Of a stretch of DNA of 64,000 nt, positions 1 to 8,957 are shown piece by piece. This DNA comes from Gammaproteobacteria bacterium (GTDB lineage Bacteria; Pseudomonadota; Gammaproteobacteria; Steroidobacterales; GCA-2729495). The stretch's first letter is position 1; each line of letters starts with the position of its first letter. The DNA lies in assembly GCA_024229935.1 (NCBI GenBank), contig JAAERX010000077.1, positions 62,001-126,000 on the forward strand. Reading direction: 5' to 3'. A program made the translations under genes and the position numbers. The notes below the pieces were generated by a model that saw only the letters and a list, made by a program, of their open reading frames with translations, made no database searches and had not been told where the DNA came from.

Positions 1-226
1 GTGCGGGTTCTCCGCTGGTCATAACCTGTTGTGCATGGTTTGCGAGATCACCTTCCAGGCAACCCCCACTGACCAGACCTGCATGGGAGCCATCGGCACG
101 CATAAGGAGCTGACGACCCGCCTTGCTGTAGGTTGAGCCTTTGGTTTCTACCACTGTTATGAGTACCAGCGCATCACATTGTGTGGACCAGGTCTGGAAG
201 GTCTCAATAAGTGAGCGGGTGCTCAA
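1..226 (-). CDS. XdhC/CoxI family protein, N-terminal part (runs off the window)
   Basis: The reverse strand encodes 75 residues before the window ends. They contain the XdhC/CoxI N-terminal pattern: a VVETKGSTYSKAG stretch at about residues 26-37, then LVSGGCLEGDL at about 51-61. XdhC proteins bind molybdenum cofactor and help mature molybdenum hydroxylases of the xanthine dehydrogenase family. The start is taken as TTG at 226, overlapping the TGA of the upstream quinone reductase gene as TTGA. The only upstream in-frame room is ten codons after a TAA, with no ATG or GTG, and an AGG lies about 9 bases before the TTG. Translational coupling is likely. The remainder of the protein lies outside the window, so full length and C-terminal domain are unknown. 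Confidence 0.75.
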   Translation of the reverse strand, partial: MSTRSLIETFQTWSTQCDALVLITVVETKGSTYSKAGRQLLMRADGSHAGLVSGGCLEGDLANHAQQVMTSGEPA

Positions 227-1281
227 GTTGCACCTGTCGGATTGTTGCTGTTTAGCTTAGCCAGAACTGGATCAACAATAAGCACCAGTTTGCCAGCAGT
301 GTCGTTAGCTTCAATGAGTTTGTGTGCAGATGCTGCGTCTTTTAGCGGCAGGCTGCTTTGTACGATGGGCTTTATCGTGCCATCTTCCAGTAACGGCCAG
401 ATATGTTCGTGTAATGCCTGAGCAATTCCACCTTTGGCTTCAGGCGTTCGTGCTCGCAGTGTTGAGCCGGTTACTGTTATTTTTTTGCTAAGTACAAGGC
501 CGAGGTTCAGGGTGCCTTTAGCACCGCCAAGTATACCGATGACAACAAGCCGTCCGTTTGTTCCCAGCAACTTAATGTTTTTCTCAAGATAGCTGCCGCC
601 AACAATATCGAAAATTACATCGATGCCACAGCCATCAGTCATCGGTTTAATGATGTCTAAAAAGTCTTCATTGTTGTAATTAATTGCGTATGTGGCCCCC
701 AGTTGTTCACAAAGTTTTGTTTTTGTATCACTCCCCGCTGTGGCATAGACTTCAGCACCAAGCGCTTGGGCCATTTGTATCGCAGTAGTACCTATGCCAC
801 TGGCCCCACCATGTACAAGTAAGCGTTCACCTGCCTGTATGCGCCCAAGTTCAAAAACATTGGTCCACACAGTAAAAAAGGTTTCAGGTATAGCTGCTGC
901 ATCACGCAGGCTAATGCCTTCTGGTACGGGCAGACACTGGATGGCAGGGACGGTGCAGTATTCGGCATAACCACCGCCTGCAAGTAATGCACATACGCGT
1001 TCACCTGTGCTGAATGATGTTACGTTATTGCCCGTGGTTGCAATCACACCCGCTACTTCAAGGCCGGGTAGTTCTGAAGCGCCTTCAGGGGGTGGGTAGA
1101 GTCCACGGCGCTGCAGGCAGTCAGGACGGTTGACACCTGCAGCAGCGACTCTGATTAAAACTTCATCAGCAGCAGGCACGGGTGTTGGCCGTGTGCTGAG
1201 TTGCAGAACTTCAGGTTCACCGGGTTTACTGATTTCGATGACTTGCATTGTGGTGGGTACACCGGTGGTTTCGGTGGTCAT
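223..1281 (-). CDS. NAD(P)H:quinone oxidoreductase, PIG3 / zinc-free MDR family
   Basis: A 352-residue medium-chain dehydrogenase/reductase. The GroES-like half carries GVNRPDCLQRRGLYPPP at 49-65 and the Rossmann glycine motif HGGASGIGTTAIQMA spans 157-171. These are typical of the TP53I3/PIG3-type, zinc-independent quinone oxidoreductases, usually about 325 residues. The extra N-terminal dozen residues suggest that translation may really begin at Met12, before QVIEIS. The family reduces quinones or activated carbonyls with NADPH in the cytoplasm; the substrate here is unknown. It is divergent from moaA and overlaps the xdhC-like gene by four bases, which suggests one transcript for the two. 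Confidence 0.85.
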   Translation of the reverse strand: MTTETTGVPTTMQVIEISKPGEPEVLQLSTRPTPVPAADEVLIRVAAAGVNRPDCLQRRGLYPPPEGASELPGLEVAGVIATTGNNVTSFSTGERVCALLAGGGYAEYCTVPAIQCLPVPEGISLRDAAAIPETFFTVWTNVFELGRIQAGERLLVHGGASGIGTTAIQMAQALGAEVYATAGSDTKTKLCEQLGATYAINYNNEDFLDIIKPMTDGCGIDVIFDIVGGSYLEKNIKLLGTNGRLVVIGILGGAKGTLNLGLVLSKKITVTGSTLRARTPEAKGGIAQALHEHIWPLLEDGTIKPIVQSSLPLKDAASAHKLIEANDTAGKLVLIVDPVLAKLNSNNPTGAT

Positions 1282-1390
1282 AGCATGCTTCTTATATAAG
1301 AGGGTGTAGTGTGCTAGTTGAGCATATTTTCTGACAGTGAGTATATCCCAGCAATACCAAGAGCTTTAGCCTGTTGTGAGGATAAATACA

Positions 1391-1409
1391 GATGATTATT
1401 CTCATTGAC
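1391..1409. promoter_or_regulatory. Possible Fur-box-like site between the divergent quinone reductase and moaA genes
   Basis: The stretch GATGATTATTCTCATTGAC contains a perfect 7-base Fur half (ATTCTCA at 1398-1404, TGAGAAT on the other strand). The second half matches the 7-1-7 consensus at only about four of seven positions. It lies in the 191-base divergent intergenic region. MoaA is an iron-sulfur enzyme, so iron regulation would make sense, but this is a weak sequence match only. Confidence 0.22.
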
Positions 1410-1472
1410 ATGCCGAGAGCTTGTGTTAGCGTCATTTTCCGGCAGCCGCCGTCATAACTATATAAATCAGGC

Positions 1473-2525
1473 ATGAGTGAAAAAAACCTTAGACCCCCCG
1501 AGGAAATGAACCGGGTTGTGCCGTTGCATGATCAGTTTGACCGTCCTTTGCATGATCTGCGTATTTCCGTGATGGATCGCTGCAACTTCCGTTGCCCTTA
1601 CTGTATGCCTGAACAGAAGTATCATAAAGACTTTCAGTTTATGAGTGCTGATAAGCGCTTGTCATTTAAGGAAATTGTGCGCCTGGCAAAATTGTTTGCT
1701 GGCCTTGGTGTCCACAAGTTGCGTATTACTGGTGGTGAGCCACTGTTAAGAGCCAGTCTTACTGATTTGATAGCAGAACTGGCAGCAATCGAGGGTATTG
1801 ATGATATAGCCCTAACTACCAATGGTGTTTTACTTGCTCAGCATGCATCAGCCTTAAAGGTTGCCGGACTTAATCGTGTAACTGTCAGTCTTGACTCACT
1901 GGATCCGCAGATTTTTCAACAAATGAGTGGTGGCCGTGGCAGTTATGAACAGGTTCTGGAGGGTGTCCAGGAGGCGAGCCTGGTTGGGCTTGTACCAGTC
2001 AAGATAAATGTTGTTGTTAAGCGGGGTGTTAACGATCACACCCTGGTTGATATGGTTGAGAAGTTTCGGGGTACGGGCATTATTGTTCGTTTTATCGAAT
2101 ATATGGATGTTGGCACAATTAATCAGTGGCAGCGGTCTGACACATTACCTGCCAGAGACCTTCTTGCGATGCTTAGTGAGCATTACTCACTGGTGCCTGC
2201 GGAACGTAATTACCATGGTGAAGTCGCCAGCCGTTATGTGTTTACTGATGGAACAGGTGAAATTGGTTTTATTAATTCAGTAACTGAGCCTTTCTGTGGT
2301 TCCTGTAGTCGTGTGCGTTTGTCTTCTGACGGCAAGTTGTTTACCTGTTTGTTTGCATCGGGAGGCCTTAATCTACGTGAGCCACTGCGTAATGGCATGG
2401 CTGATAATGACTTACTGAGCGTTATTACAAGTACCTGGGGTAAACGAACGGATCGTTACAGTGAATTGCGTGCCCGTGATGCTGCACCTGCCGATAAAGT
2501 AGAGATGTACTACATAGGTGGTTGA
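1473..2525 (+). CDS. moaA: GTP 3',8-cyclase MoaA, molybdenum cofactor biosynthesis
   Basis: A 350-residue radical SAM enzyme that, with MoaC, converts GTP to cyclic pyranopterin monophosphate. The SAM cluster motif CNFRCPYC gives Cys37, Cys41 and Cys44, and a GGEP motif lies near residue 88. The C-terminal substrate-binding cluster cysteines are visible as Cys275, Cys278 and Cys292 in FCGSCSRVRLSSDGKLFTC. The chain ends in the essential Gly-Gly (YYIGG). Length is normal for the family. It is followed at 28 bases by the acyl-CoA ligase start and further down by fdhD; moaC and mobA lie about 20 kb away. The 5' region shows no convincing Moco riboswitch. Confidence 0.97.
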   Translation: MSEKNLRPPEEMNRVVPLHDQFDRPLHDLRISVMDRCNFRCPYCMPEQKYHKDFQFMSADKRLSFKEIVRLAKLFAGLGVHKLRITGGEPLLRASLTDLIAELAAIEGIDDIALTTNGVLLAQHASALKVAGLNRVTVSLDSLDPQIFQQMSGGRGSYEQVLEGVQEASLVGLVPVKINVVVKRGVNDHTLVDMVEKFRGTGIIVRFIEYMDVGTINQWQRSDTLPARDLLAMLSEHYSLVPAERNYHGEVASRYVFTDGTGEIGFINSVTEPFCGSCSRVRLSSDGKLFTCLFASGGLNLREPLRNGMADNDLLSVITSTWGKRTDRYSELRARDAAPADKVEMYYIGG

Positions 2526-2553
2526 GAGTCTGGTGCCAAACCAGGAGGGCAAA

Positions 2554-4194
2554 ATGTTGCAAGGCCTGATGATGAATTCACCGCTGTTGATTACCACAAT
2601 CATGCGGTTTGCACTGCTTAATCATGCTGGGCGTGAAATTGTCTCTGTAACAGAAGATAACCCACGGCATCGTTATACTTATGCAGAAGCCTTTGCACGT
2701 GCGGCACAGTTGGCGAATGCCTTTCGTAGTCTGGGTATACAGCAGGGTGATCGTATAGCTACGCTTGCATGGAATGACCACCGGCATTTTGAGCTGTATT
2801 ATGGAATTTCCTGTTCCGGCAGTGTCTGTCACACCATTAACCCGCGTCTGTTCCCGGAACAGATCCATTACATTATTGAGCATGCTGAGGACCGGCTAGT
2901 TTTTGTTGATCCGGTGTTTGTGTCTGTGCTTGAGCAGCTGCAGGGTAAGCTTAATTCTGTTGAGTCCTTTGTTGTTTTGACTGATGCAGAACATATGCCT
3001 GAGACCACCTTACGAAATGCTGTGTGTTATGAAGATTTCATAGGGTCGCAGGCTGTAGATTTTGACTGGCCGAATCTGGATGAAACCACAGCCAGTTCCT
3101 TGTGTTACACCTCAGGCACAATGGGTGACCCCAAGGGTGTTTTATTCAGTCACCGGGCAACTGTATTGCATGCCTATGGGATTAGCCTGCCGGATGTTAT
3201 GAACTTGGGGCAACGTGATTGTGTTATGCCGGTGGTGCCCATGTTTCATGTTAATGCCTGGGGTGTGCCGTATGCGGTACCTATGATTGGTGCCAAGCTT
3301 GTATTACCCGGCTCACAGGCAGGTAACGGGGCTGTACTTTATGAATTGATGGAGTCTGAAGGTGTAAGTTTTTCACTTGCTGTACCGACTGTCTGGTTGG
3401 CCCTGCTGGAGTATCTTAAGCAGGCAGGTTTGCAGGCTGAGAGCCTTAAGCGAATTTGTGTAGGAGGAGCAGCATGCCCGGCATCTATTGTTGAGCGTTT
3501 TCGAGATGACCATAATGTGTATGTACACCATGCATGGGGCATGACTGAGATGAGTCCTGTAGGTGCTTACAATACGCTCAAGGCCGGTGCAAAAGAACTG
3601 CCTGATCATGAATTACTGGCTTTACAGTTGCGCCAGGGCAGAGGGTTATTTGGTGTTGAGATGAAAATTACGGATGATGCAGCCAATGCTTTGCCCTGGG
3701 ATGGTAAAACGAATGGGGCATTGAAGGTGCGTGGCAACTGGATATGCAGTGCTTATTATAAGAGTGATGAAGCTATTCTGGATGCAGATGGCTGGTTTGA
3801 TACGGGTGATGTCGCAACCATTGATTCAGAGGGCTTCATGCAGATTACGGACCGTAGCAAAGATCTGGTTAAGTCGGGTGGAGAATGGATTAGTTCGATT
3901 GAACTTGAAAATACTGCTGTTAATCATCCGGGTGTAGCAGAGGCAGCAGTTATTGCTGTGGCACATGAAAAATGGATCGAGCGCCCGCTTTTAATAGTAG
4001 TCCCCCATGAGGATGGTGGTATAGAGCATGACGAGATGCTGAACTGGTTTGCAGGTAAGGTTGTTAACTGGTGGATTCCGGATGATGTGGTGTTTGTCTC
4101 TGAACTGCCTCATACAGCAACAGGAAAAATAAAGAAGAGTAAGTTGCGTATGCAGTTTTCTGATTATCAGCTGCCAATTAGCAACAAGCACTAA
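2554..4194 (+). CDS. Acyl-CoA synthetase, medium/long-chain or DmdB-like
   Basis: A 546-residue ANL-superfamily adenylate-forming ligase that activates a carboxylic acid to its CoA thioester with ATP. The AMP-binding P-loop is [11 protein letters not shown] at 185-195. Further motifs are [13 protein letters not shown], the DGWFDTGD motif, [13 protein letters not shown] and the C-terminal catalytic-lysine region [12 protein letters not shown]. The N-terminus ([13 protein letters not shown]) and the [13 protein letters not shown] segment recall DmdB, the 3-methylmercaptopropionyl-CoA ligase of DMSP degradation, but also related medium-chain ligases, so substrate stays open. The start is ATG 2554 because AGGAGGG lies just upstream; an in-frame GTG at 2518 would overlap moaA and lacks such a site. 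Confidence 0.88.
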   Translation: MLQGLMMNSPLLITTIMRFALLNHAGREIVSVTEDNPRHRYTYAEAFARAAQLANAFRSLGIQQGDRIATLAWNDHRHFELYYGISCSGSVCHTINPRLFPEQIHYIIEHAEDRLVFVDPVFVSVLEQLQGKLNSVESFVVLTDAEHMPETTLRNAVCYEDFIGSQAVDFDWPNLDETTASSLCYTSGTMGDPKGVLFSHRATVLHAYGISLPDVMNLGQRDCVMPVVPMFHVNAWGVPYAVPMIGAKLVLPGSQAGNGAVLYELMESEGVSFSLAVPTVWLALLEYLKQAGLQAESLKRICVGGAACPASIVERFRDDHNVYVHHAWGMTEMSPVGAYNTLKAGAKELPDHELLALQLRQGRGLFGVEMKITDDAANALPWDGKTNGALKVRGNWICSAYYKSDEAILDADGWFDTGDVATIDSEGFMQITDRSKDLVKSGGEWISSIELENTAVNHPGVAEAAVIAVAHEKWIERPLLIVVPHEDGGIEHDEMLNWFAGKVVNWWIPDDVVFVSELPHTATGKIKKSKLRMQFSDYQLPISNKH

Positions 4195-4206
4195 AAAGAA
4201 TCGTAG

Positions 4207-5055
4207 ATGAATAAGCCTGACCCTGCAGCTGTTGCCACTATACCGATTAAAAAAATAGATCGTACGGGCATTAAAAGTGCTGATGATATCGTTGCTGTGG
4301 AAGAGCCGCTTGCAATCCGATTGACTTGGCCAGAGCTTGATAACGCTAAGTATGTTATTCGTGATATTGCGGTAACCATGCGGACGCCGGGTCTTGATGA
4401 AGAGCTTGCGCTGGGCTTTCTATTTACCGAGGGCATAATTCTTTCGGCTGATCAGGTGGTGCAGGTTACCCGGCCTGTTGGTGATGATGCCAATAATATT
4501 ATTCTCATTGAGTTGAATGATGTGCCTGCTCTGCCTGCAGGCAGGCTGGAACGAAACTTTTTTATTACATCCTCTTGTGGGATTTGCGGTAAAGCATCAA
4601 TTGATGCCGTTCGTACACATGCACAGTTTGATGTACGGGGTGATGAATTTATGATGCCTGCAGAGGTCCTGGCTACGCTACCAAAATTACTGGCAAGAGG
4701 TCAGGATACATTTGCGGGTACAGGAAGTGTTCATGCTGCAGCTTTATTCTCGTCTGTGGGTCTGTGTAGTGAGGTTTATGAAGATGTCGGGCGGCATAAT
4801 GCTGTTGATAAGCTGATGGGTGCAAACCTGTGTGCTGGTCGTTTGCCATTATGGAATATGGGGCTGTTTGTTAGTGGTAGGTCCAGTTTTGAGTTGGTAC
4901 AGAAAGCACGCATGGCTGGCTGCGCCATGCTGGCTGCCGTTGGTGCGCCTTCAAGCCTTGCTGTTGAGCTTGCATGGGAGTCAGATATGACACTGGTAGG
5001 CTTTGTGCGTGATGGGCGGTTTAATGTTTATGCGGGGCCTGCAAGGATAGCCTGA
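4207..5055 (+). CDS. fdhD: FdhD, sulfurtransferase for formate dehydrogenase maturation
   Basis: A 282-residue FdhD protein. FdhD transfers sulfur from a cysteine desulfurase to the bis-MGD cofactor, which activates formate dehydrogenase. The sulfur-carrying loop SSCGICGKAS gives Cys124 and Cys127, and the family motifs GTGSVHAAALF and EDVGRHNAVDKL are present. It starts 12 bases after the acyl-CoA ligase stop, so it probably belongs to the moaA transcript. No formate dehydrogenase subunit is encoded in this window, so its client lies elsewhere. Confidence 0.96.
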   Translation: MNKPDPAAVATIPIKKIDRTGIKSADDIVAVEEPLAIRLTWPELDNAKYVIRDIAVTMRTPGLDEELALGFLFTEGIILSADQVVQVTRPVGDDANNIILIELNDVPALPAGRLERNFFITSSCGICGKASIDAVRTHAQFDVRGDEFMMPAEVLATLPKLLARGQDTFAGTGSVHAAALFSSVGLCSEVYEDVGRHNAVDKLMGANLCAGRLPLWNMGLFVSGRSSFELVQKARMAGCAMLAAVGAPSSLAVELAWESDMTLVGFVRDGRFNVYAGPARIA

Positions 5056-5082
5056 AAGTAGATTATTCTGCAAAATCGCGAC

Positions 5083-5109
5083 CCAGTGCAAAGGGTTATC
5101 AGGCACTGG
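5083..5109. repeat. Inverted repeat (7-bp stem) after fdhD
   Basis: CCAGTGC at 5083-5089 pairs with GCACTGG at 5103-5109 across a 13-base loop. It lies in the 123-base gap between fdhD and the flippase-like gene. There is no T-run, so it is not a textbook terminator; it may be an mRNA-stabilising or rho-dependent element. Confidence 0.35.
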
Positions 5110-5178
5110 TCTGTTAGTATCGTCAATGGTGTACTGCTTCATGTGTGATATTGCCCCGGTGAAAGACAGGAATCAGCA

Positions 5179-6144
5179 TTGACCTTACCTAACAATTTTA
5201 TTCGTCAGTTCCTCGTGTGTGTAGTTCTCAGTATCGTTTTTTATGGTGTCTGGGTGGCTTACACGGGTGCGGATGAGGTTTGGTCCTCAGTCCTGCTGCT
5301 TGGCTTGTCTGGTTGGGGCATTATTCTAGGCTTGTCACTTTTTAATTATTTACTTCGTTTTATTCGTTGGGATTTATACCTGCGGCGACTTGGCTGTAAT
5401 GTGCCTGTTTTAAGTAATCTTACGGCCTACCTTGCTGGTTTTGGATTTACAACAACGCCCGGGAAGGTAGGGGAGGCTATACGTTCAGTTTACCTGAAGC
5501 GTTTCGGCGTGAGTTATGTGCTTAGCTTGTCGGCTTTTTTTGTGGAACGATTTGTCGATATGATTGCCATGATTATTGTTGCTTCGCTGGCTGCCTATGC
5601 ATTTGAAAGTACCCGTTGGCTGGTAGGGCTGACATTTGTTGTGACAATTGCATTGTTGCCTTTGTTGCACAGCCAATGGCTCTATACTTTTATTGATCAT
5701 CGGCGGCAGGCATTAAAGTCAGTGCGATTACGTTCATTTGGCGAGCATATACTTAAGATGCTACAAATATCATCTGATCTTTTAAGTTCAGGACCGTTGT
5801 ATATAGGGTTATTTTTAGGCTTATGTGCCTGGGCTGCAGAAGGGCTAGCCCTTTATGTTGTATTAGACTATATGGGTGCAGATACTACTTTAGTACTGGC
5901 AGTCGGAATTTATGGGGTAAGTATACTGGCGGGTGCAGTATCCTTTGTCCCGGGTGGTCTGGGCGGGACAGAACTTGTTATGGGCTCCCTGCTCTTGTTG
6001 ACGGGTGTTGATGCACCTGTTGCAGCATCGGCTGTCATTGTATGTCGGTTAGCAACCTTGTGGTTCGCTGTAATTATTGGTCTTGTATGTGTTGTAGGTA
6101 AGGAAGTTGGTGATTCATCAACGTCGCTGATTCCAGAGAAGTGA
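5179..6144 (+). CDS. Flippase-like integral membrane protein, YbhN / LPG-synthase TM-region family (UPF0104)
   Basis: A 321-residue polytopic membrane protein with about eight hydrophobic segments. It carries the family signature NYLLRFIRWDLYLR (about residues 56-69), followed by a TTPGKVGEAIRSVYLKR loop, and, near the C-terminus, SFVPGGLGGTELVMG. Members of this family include the membrane domain of lysylphosphatidylglycerol synthase and proteins proposed to move polyprenyl-linked sugars. The start is TTG 5179, with AGG about 8 bases upstream. It begins 123 bases after fdhD and ends 6 bases before the UbiA gene. That makes it the probable first gene of the arabinose-donor cassette, where a lipid-linked sugar flippase role would fit. 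The role is inferred from context. Confidence 0.8.
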   Translation: MTLPNNFIRQFLVCVVLSIVFYGVWVAYTGADEVWSSVLLLGLSGWGIILGLSLFNYLLRFIRWDLYLRRLGCNVPVLSNLTAYLAGFGFTTTPGKVGEAIRSVYLKRFGVSYVLSLSAFFVERFVDMIAMIIVASLAAYAFESTRWLVGLTFVVTIALLPLLHSQWLYTFIDHRRQALKSVRLRSFGEHILKMLQISSDLLSSGPLYIGLFLGLCAWAAEGLALYVVLDYMGADTTLVLAVGIYGVSILAGAVSFVPGGLGGTELVMGSLLLLTGVDAPVAASAVIVCRLATLWFAVIIGLVCVVGKEVGDSSTSLIPEK

Positions 6145-6150
6145 ACGAGT

Positions 6151-7638
6151 ATGCAATCTGATACAAAACTAAATATAAATGTGCCGCTGGTTGTTGATGT
6201 TGATGGCACCCTTATTAATACAGATTTATTGCATGAGTCTGTATTTGCATTGCTCAAAATAAATATTCTTTATCTGTTTATGTTGCCTTTATGGTTGTTA
6301 AAGGGAAAAGGCTATCTCAAGCAACAGATTGCAGATCGGGTTGTGCTGAGGTTTGACCTGCTGCCATACCAATCTGAATTTCTCAGCTATCTCTGTGATG
6401 AGCATGAAGAAGGACGGCGCCTTATTCTGGCAACCGCCTCCAGTGCAGATTTTGCAACCGGAATTGCGAACCACTTGGGTATATTTGATGATGCTTTTGG
6501 TAGTAGTCCGGCCGAAAATAATGCTGGCTCTCGTAAACTGACACGCATCAAAGCTTTGCTAAATACGTTGCCCTTTGCCTATGCGGGCAATTCGGCTGTG
6601 GATCTGCCTATCTGGAAAGAGTCATGTGGCGCGATTGTTGTTAATGGCTCGAATGGTTTACGTGAGCGGGCCGAAAGTGTTACTGAAGTTGTTGGTGTAT
6701 TTGATGATCATCACAATTACTTGTTCAGCCTGCTTAAAGCAGTACGATTGCATCAATGGTTAAAAAATAGCCTTATCTTTGTGCCATTGATCCTCACCCA
6801 TCAGCTTACAGAAACCCAGTTATTTCTGCAGGCATTAATGGGGTTTGCTGCATTTAGCCTGTGTGCATCAAGCGTTTATTTGCTAAATGATTTACTTGAC
6901 CTGCCCGCTGACAGACAGCACCCTACTAAACGCTTTAGGCCTTTTGCAGCAGGTGATTTACCTGTTTTGTATGGCGTAATAGCTATGGTTTTGTTGTTAG
7001 TTTTATCCATGATCATTGCTTTACTTTTGCCACCATATTTTTTTCCGGTGCTTGTGTTGTATTACATTTGCACAATGGCCTATTCATTGTGGCTTAAGTC
7101 TGCGGCATTGGTGGATGGTGTAATGTTGGCGGGTTTATATACGCTTCGACTAATTGCTGGTGCTGCAGCTATTGCAGTTGCGCCAACCTTCTGGCTGCTG
7201 GCATTTTCTATGTTTCTTTTTATGAGCCTGGCATTGATCAAACGGTACTCAGAATTGCAATTACTACAGGCGGATGGAGAGGGGCAGTTGGCAGGAAGAG
7301 CTTATCGATCTGTTGACACAGAAACACTTGCGCAGTTGGGCACATCCAGTGGTTACCTGTCAGTACTTGTCCTTGCGTTCTATATCAATAGTGACAAGGT
7401 TAATGAAGCATATGTTCGGCCTGAAGCGCTCTGGTTGCTGTGTCCTATCATGCTCTACTGGATCAGTCGTATGTGGCTGCTAACTCGCCGTGGTGAGATG
7501 CATGATGATCCAGTTGTATTTACGATTCGTGACAGCCGTACATACTGGCTGGCATTTTTTGCATGTGTTTCATTTTTGCTAGCAACTTACTGGCCGTTTG
7601 TTAGAACCTTTATAACTCCGTTTTTGCCCGGCTTGTGA
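6151..7638 (+). CDS. HAD hydrolase fused to UbiA-type prenyltransferase (polyprenyl-phosphate phosphoribosyltransferase-like)
   Basis: A 495-residue two-domain protein. Residues about 10-190 form a HAD phosphatase, with motif I DVDGT at 16-20 and a later YAGNSAVDLPIW segment. Residues about 195-495 form a UbiA-type membrane domain with the prenyl-diphosphate/metal motif NDLLDLPAD at 246-254, followed by DRQHPTKRFRP. The UbiA half resembles mycobacterial decaprenyl-phosphate phosphoribosyltransferase (Rv3806c type), which makes decaprenyl-phosphoryl-5-phosphoribose. In mycobacteria a separate phosphatase removes the 5-phosphate, so the fused HAD domain could do that step here (inference). The next gene overlaps its stop by four bases as GTGA, pointing to translational coupling with the DprE1-like oxidase. 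Confidence 0.85.
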   Translation: MQSDTKLNINVPLVVDVDGTLINTDLLHESVFALLKINILYLFMLPLWLLKGKGYLKQQIADRVVLRFDLLPYQSEFLSYLCDEHEEGRRLILATASSADFATGIANHLGIFDDAFGSSPAENNAGSRKLTRIKALLNTLPFAYAGNSAVDLPIWKESCGAIVVNGSNGLRERAESVTEVVGVFDDHHNYLFSLLKAVRLHQWLKNSLIFVPLILTHQLTETQLFLQALMGFAAFSLCASSVYLLNDLLDLPADRQHPTKRFRPFAAGDLPVLYGVIAMVLLLVLSMIIALLLPPYFFPVLVLYYICTMAYSLWLKSAALVDGVMLAGLYTLRLIAGAAAIAVAPTFWLLAFSMFLFMSLALIKRYSELQLLQADGEGQLAGRAYRSVDTETLAQLGTSSGYLSVLVLAFYINSDKVNEAYVRPEALWLLCPIMLYWISRMWLLTRRGEMHDDPVVFTIRDSRTYWLAFFACVSFLLATYWPFVRTFITPFLPGL

Positions 7639-8957
7639 CTGAGCGAGGCTACACATCGTGGGGTCGTTTCCCGCAAATTAATCAATTAGGCAGAAGCTTT
7701 GCCTGGCGTAGTGATGAGCTGCCTGTTACTAGTGAAGATACTGATAGTTTATTGCCTTATGGCAACGGGCGTAGTTATGGTGATGTCTGCCTTAATCGAG
7801 GTGGAATTGTTTTAAGTACGCGTGGATTAAATCGATTTATCAATTTTGACCCCGAGGCAGGAATTTTACGCTGTGAAGCTGGTGTATTGCTGGCTGAAAT
7901 TTTGCAATTGATTGTACCTGCTGGCTGGTTTTTAGCGGTTAGTCCGGGTACACGCTATGCAACAGTCGGTGGTGCGCTGGCTAATGATGTGCATGGTAAA
8001 AATCATCATCAAGCCGGGGCTTTTGGTTGTCATGTTATTGCATTTGAATTATTGCGTTCGGATGGCAGCAGAAATCTGTGTTCACGGGAAGAAAATAAAG
8101 AATTGTTTGGTGCCACTATTGGTGGGCTTGGTTTAACCGGACTGATTACCTGGGTTGAATTACAGTTACGACCTGTCAATGGTTCGATGCTTAAGGAAGA
8201 AACCCTTAAGTTTGCAAATGTTGATGAGTTTTTTCACTTGAGTGAGGCTTCTGATCAAGATTTTGAGTATACCGTTGCCTGGGTGGATTGCGCCTCTAAG
8301 GGTGATTCACTGGGGCGGGGGTTATTTGCGCGTGCCAATCATGTGCCCTCAGAAACTGTGCAGGCTAAAGTAGATCTAGAGCCACGTATCTCGGTGCCAT
8401 TTCAATTGCCATGTTCACTGATCAATGGTTTTACTCTGAAGATGTTTAATGCCTGGTGGTACCGTCGTCAGCGTGAACGTCGCAAGACACGTAAAGTTCA
8501 TTTTCAGCCATTTTTCTATCCACTTGATTCCATTGGAAACTGGAACCTTATGTATGGTCCTAAAGGCCTGCTGCAATATCAGTGCGTTTTGCCCGGGGAG
8601 GATGGTCGTGAGGTATTGCGGCAGATGCTTGCTATAATTGCTCAATCTGGTAATGGTTCTTTTCTTGCGGTACTAAAAATCTTTGGTGAGCGTTTATCGC
8701 CGGGGCTTTTATCATTCCCGCGGCCTGGTGTTACATTGGCACTGGATTTTCCAAACAGCCCTGATGTATTTCGGTTGCTTGATCGGTTGGATGATATGAC
8801 CCGAGAAGTTGGTGGAGCAGTTTATCCTGCCAAGGATGCACGCATGAGCGCAGATAGTTTTCATAGTTATTTTCCGGCTTATGAAAAGTTTTCTGAGTAT
8901 GTTGACCCGGACTTTTCCTCAAGTTTCTGGCGCCGGGTATCAGGAGATGAATTGTGA
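7635..8957 (+). CDS. DprE1-like FAD-dependent decaprenylphosphoryl-ribose 2-oxidase
   Basis: A 440-residue FAD-binding oxidase of the VAO/ALO fold. FAD-binding signatures are LPYGNGRSYGD (about 40-50), SPGTRYATVGGALANDVHGKNHH (about 103-125, quoted as two adjoining pieces: SPGTRYATVGG and ALANDVHGKNHH), and GLTGLITWVELQL. The DVHGKNHH segment is characteristic of the DprE1 family, which oxidises the 2-OH of polyprenyl-phospho-ribose to a keto group. The GTG start overlaps the UbiA stop, and its own TGA overlaps the GTG of the following SDR. The mycobacterial cysteine targeted by benzothiazinones was not assessed. The partner order UbiA-DprE1-DprE2 makes the pathway call stronger than the single-gene evidence. 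Confidence 0.87.
   Translation: MTERGYTSWGRFPQINQLGRSFAWRSDELPVTSEDTDSLLPYGNGRSYGDVCLNRGGIVLSTRGLNRFINFDPEAGILRCEAGVLLAEILQLIVPAGWFLAVSPGTRYATVGGALANDVHGKNHHQAGAFGCHVIAFELLRSDGSRNLCSREENKELFGATIGGLGLTGLITWVELQLRPVNGSMLKEETLKFANVDEFFHLSEASDQDFEYTVAWVDCASKGDSLGRGLFARANHVPSETVQAKVDLEPRISVPFQLPCSLINGFTLKMFNAWWYRRQRERRKTRKVHFQPFFYPLDSIGNWNLMYGPKGLLQYQCVLPGEDGREVLRQMLAIIAQSGNGSFLAVLKIFGERLSPGLLSFPRPGVTLALDFPNSPDVFRLLDRLDDMTREVGGAVYPAKDARMSADSFHSYFPAYEKFSEYVDPDFSSSFWRRVSGDEL

Noticed and set aside
1282-1472. Molybdenum cofactor riboswitch before moaA
   Set aside because: The 191-base region shows no convincing match to the conserved Moco riboswitch helices.
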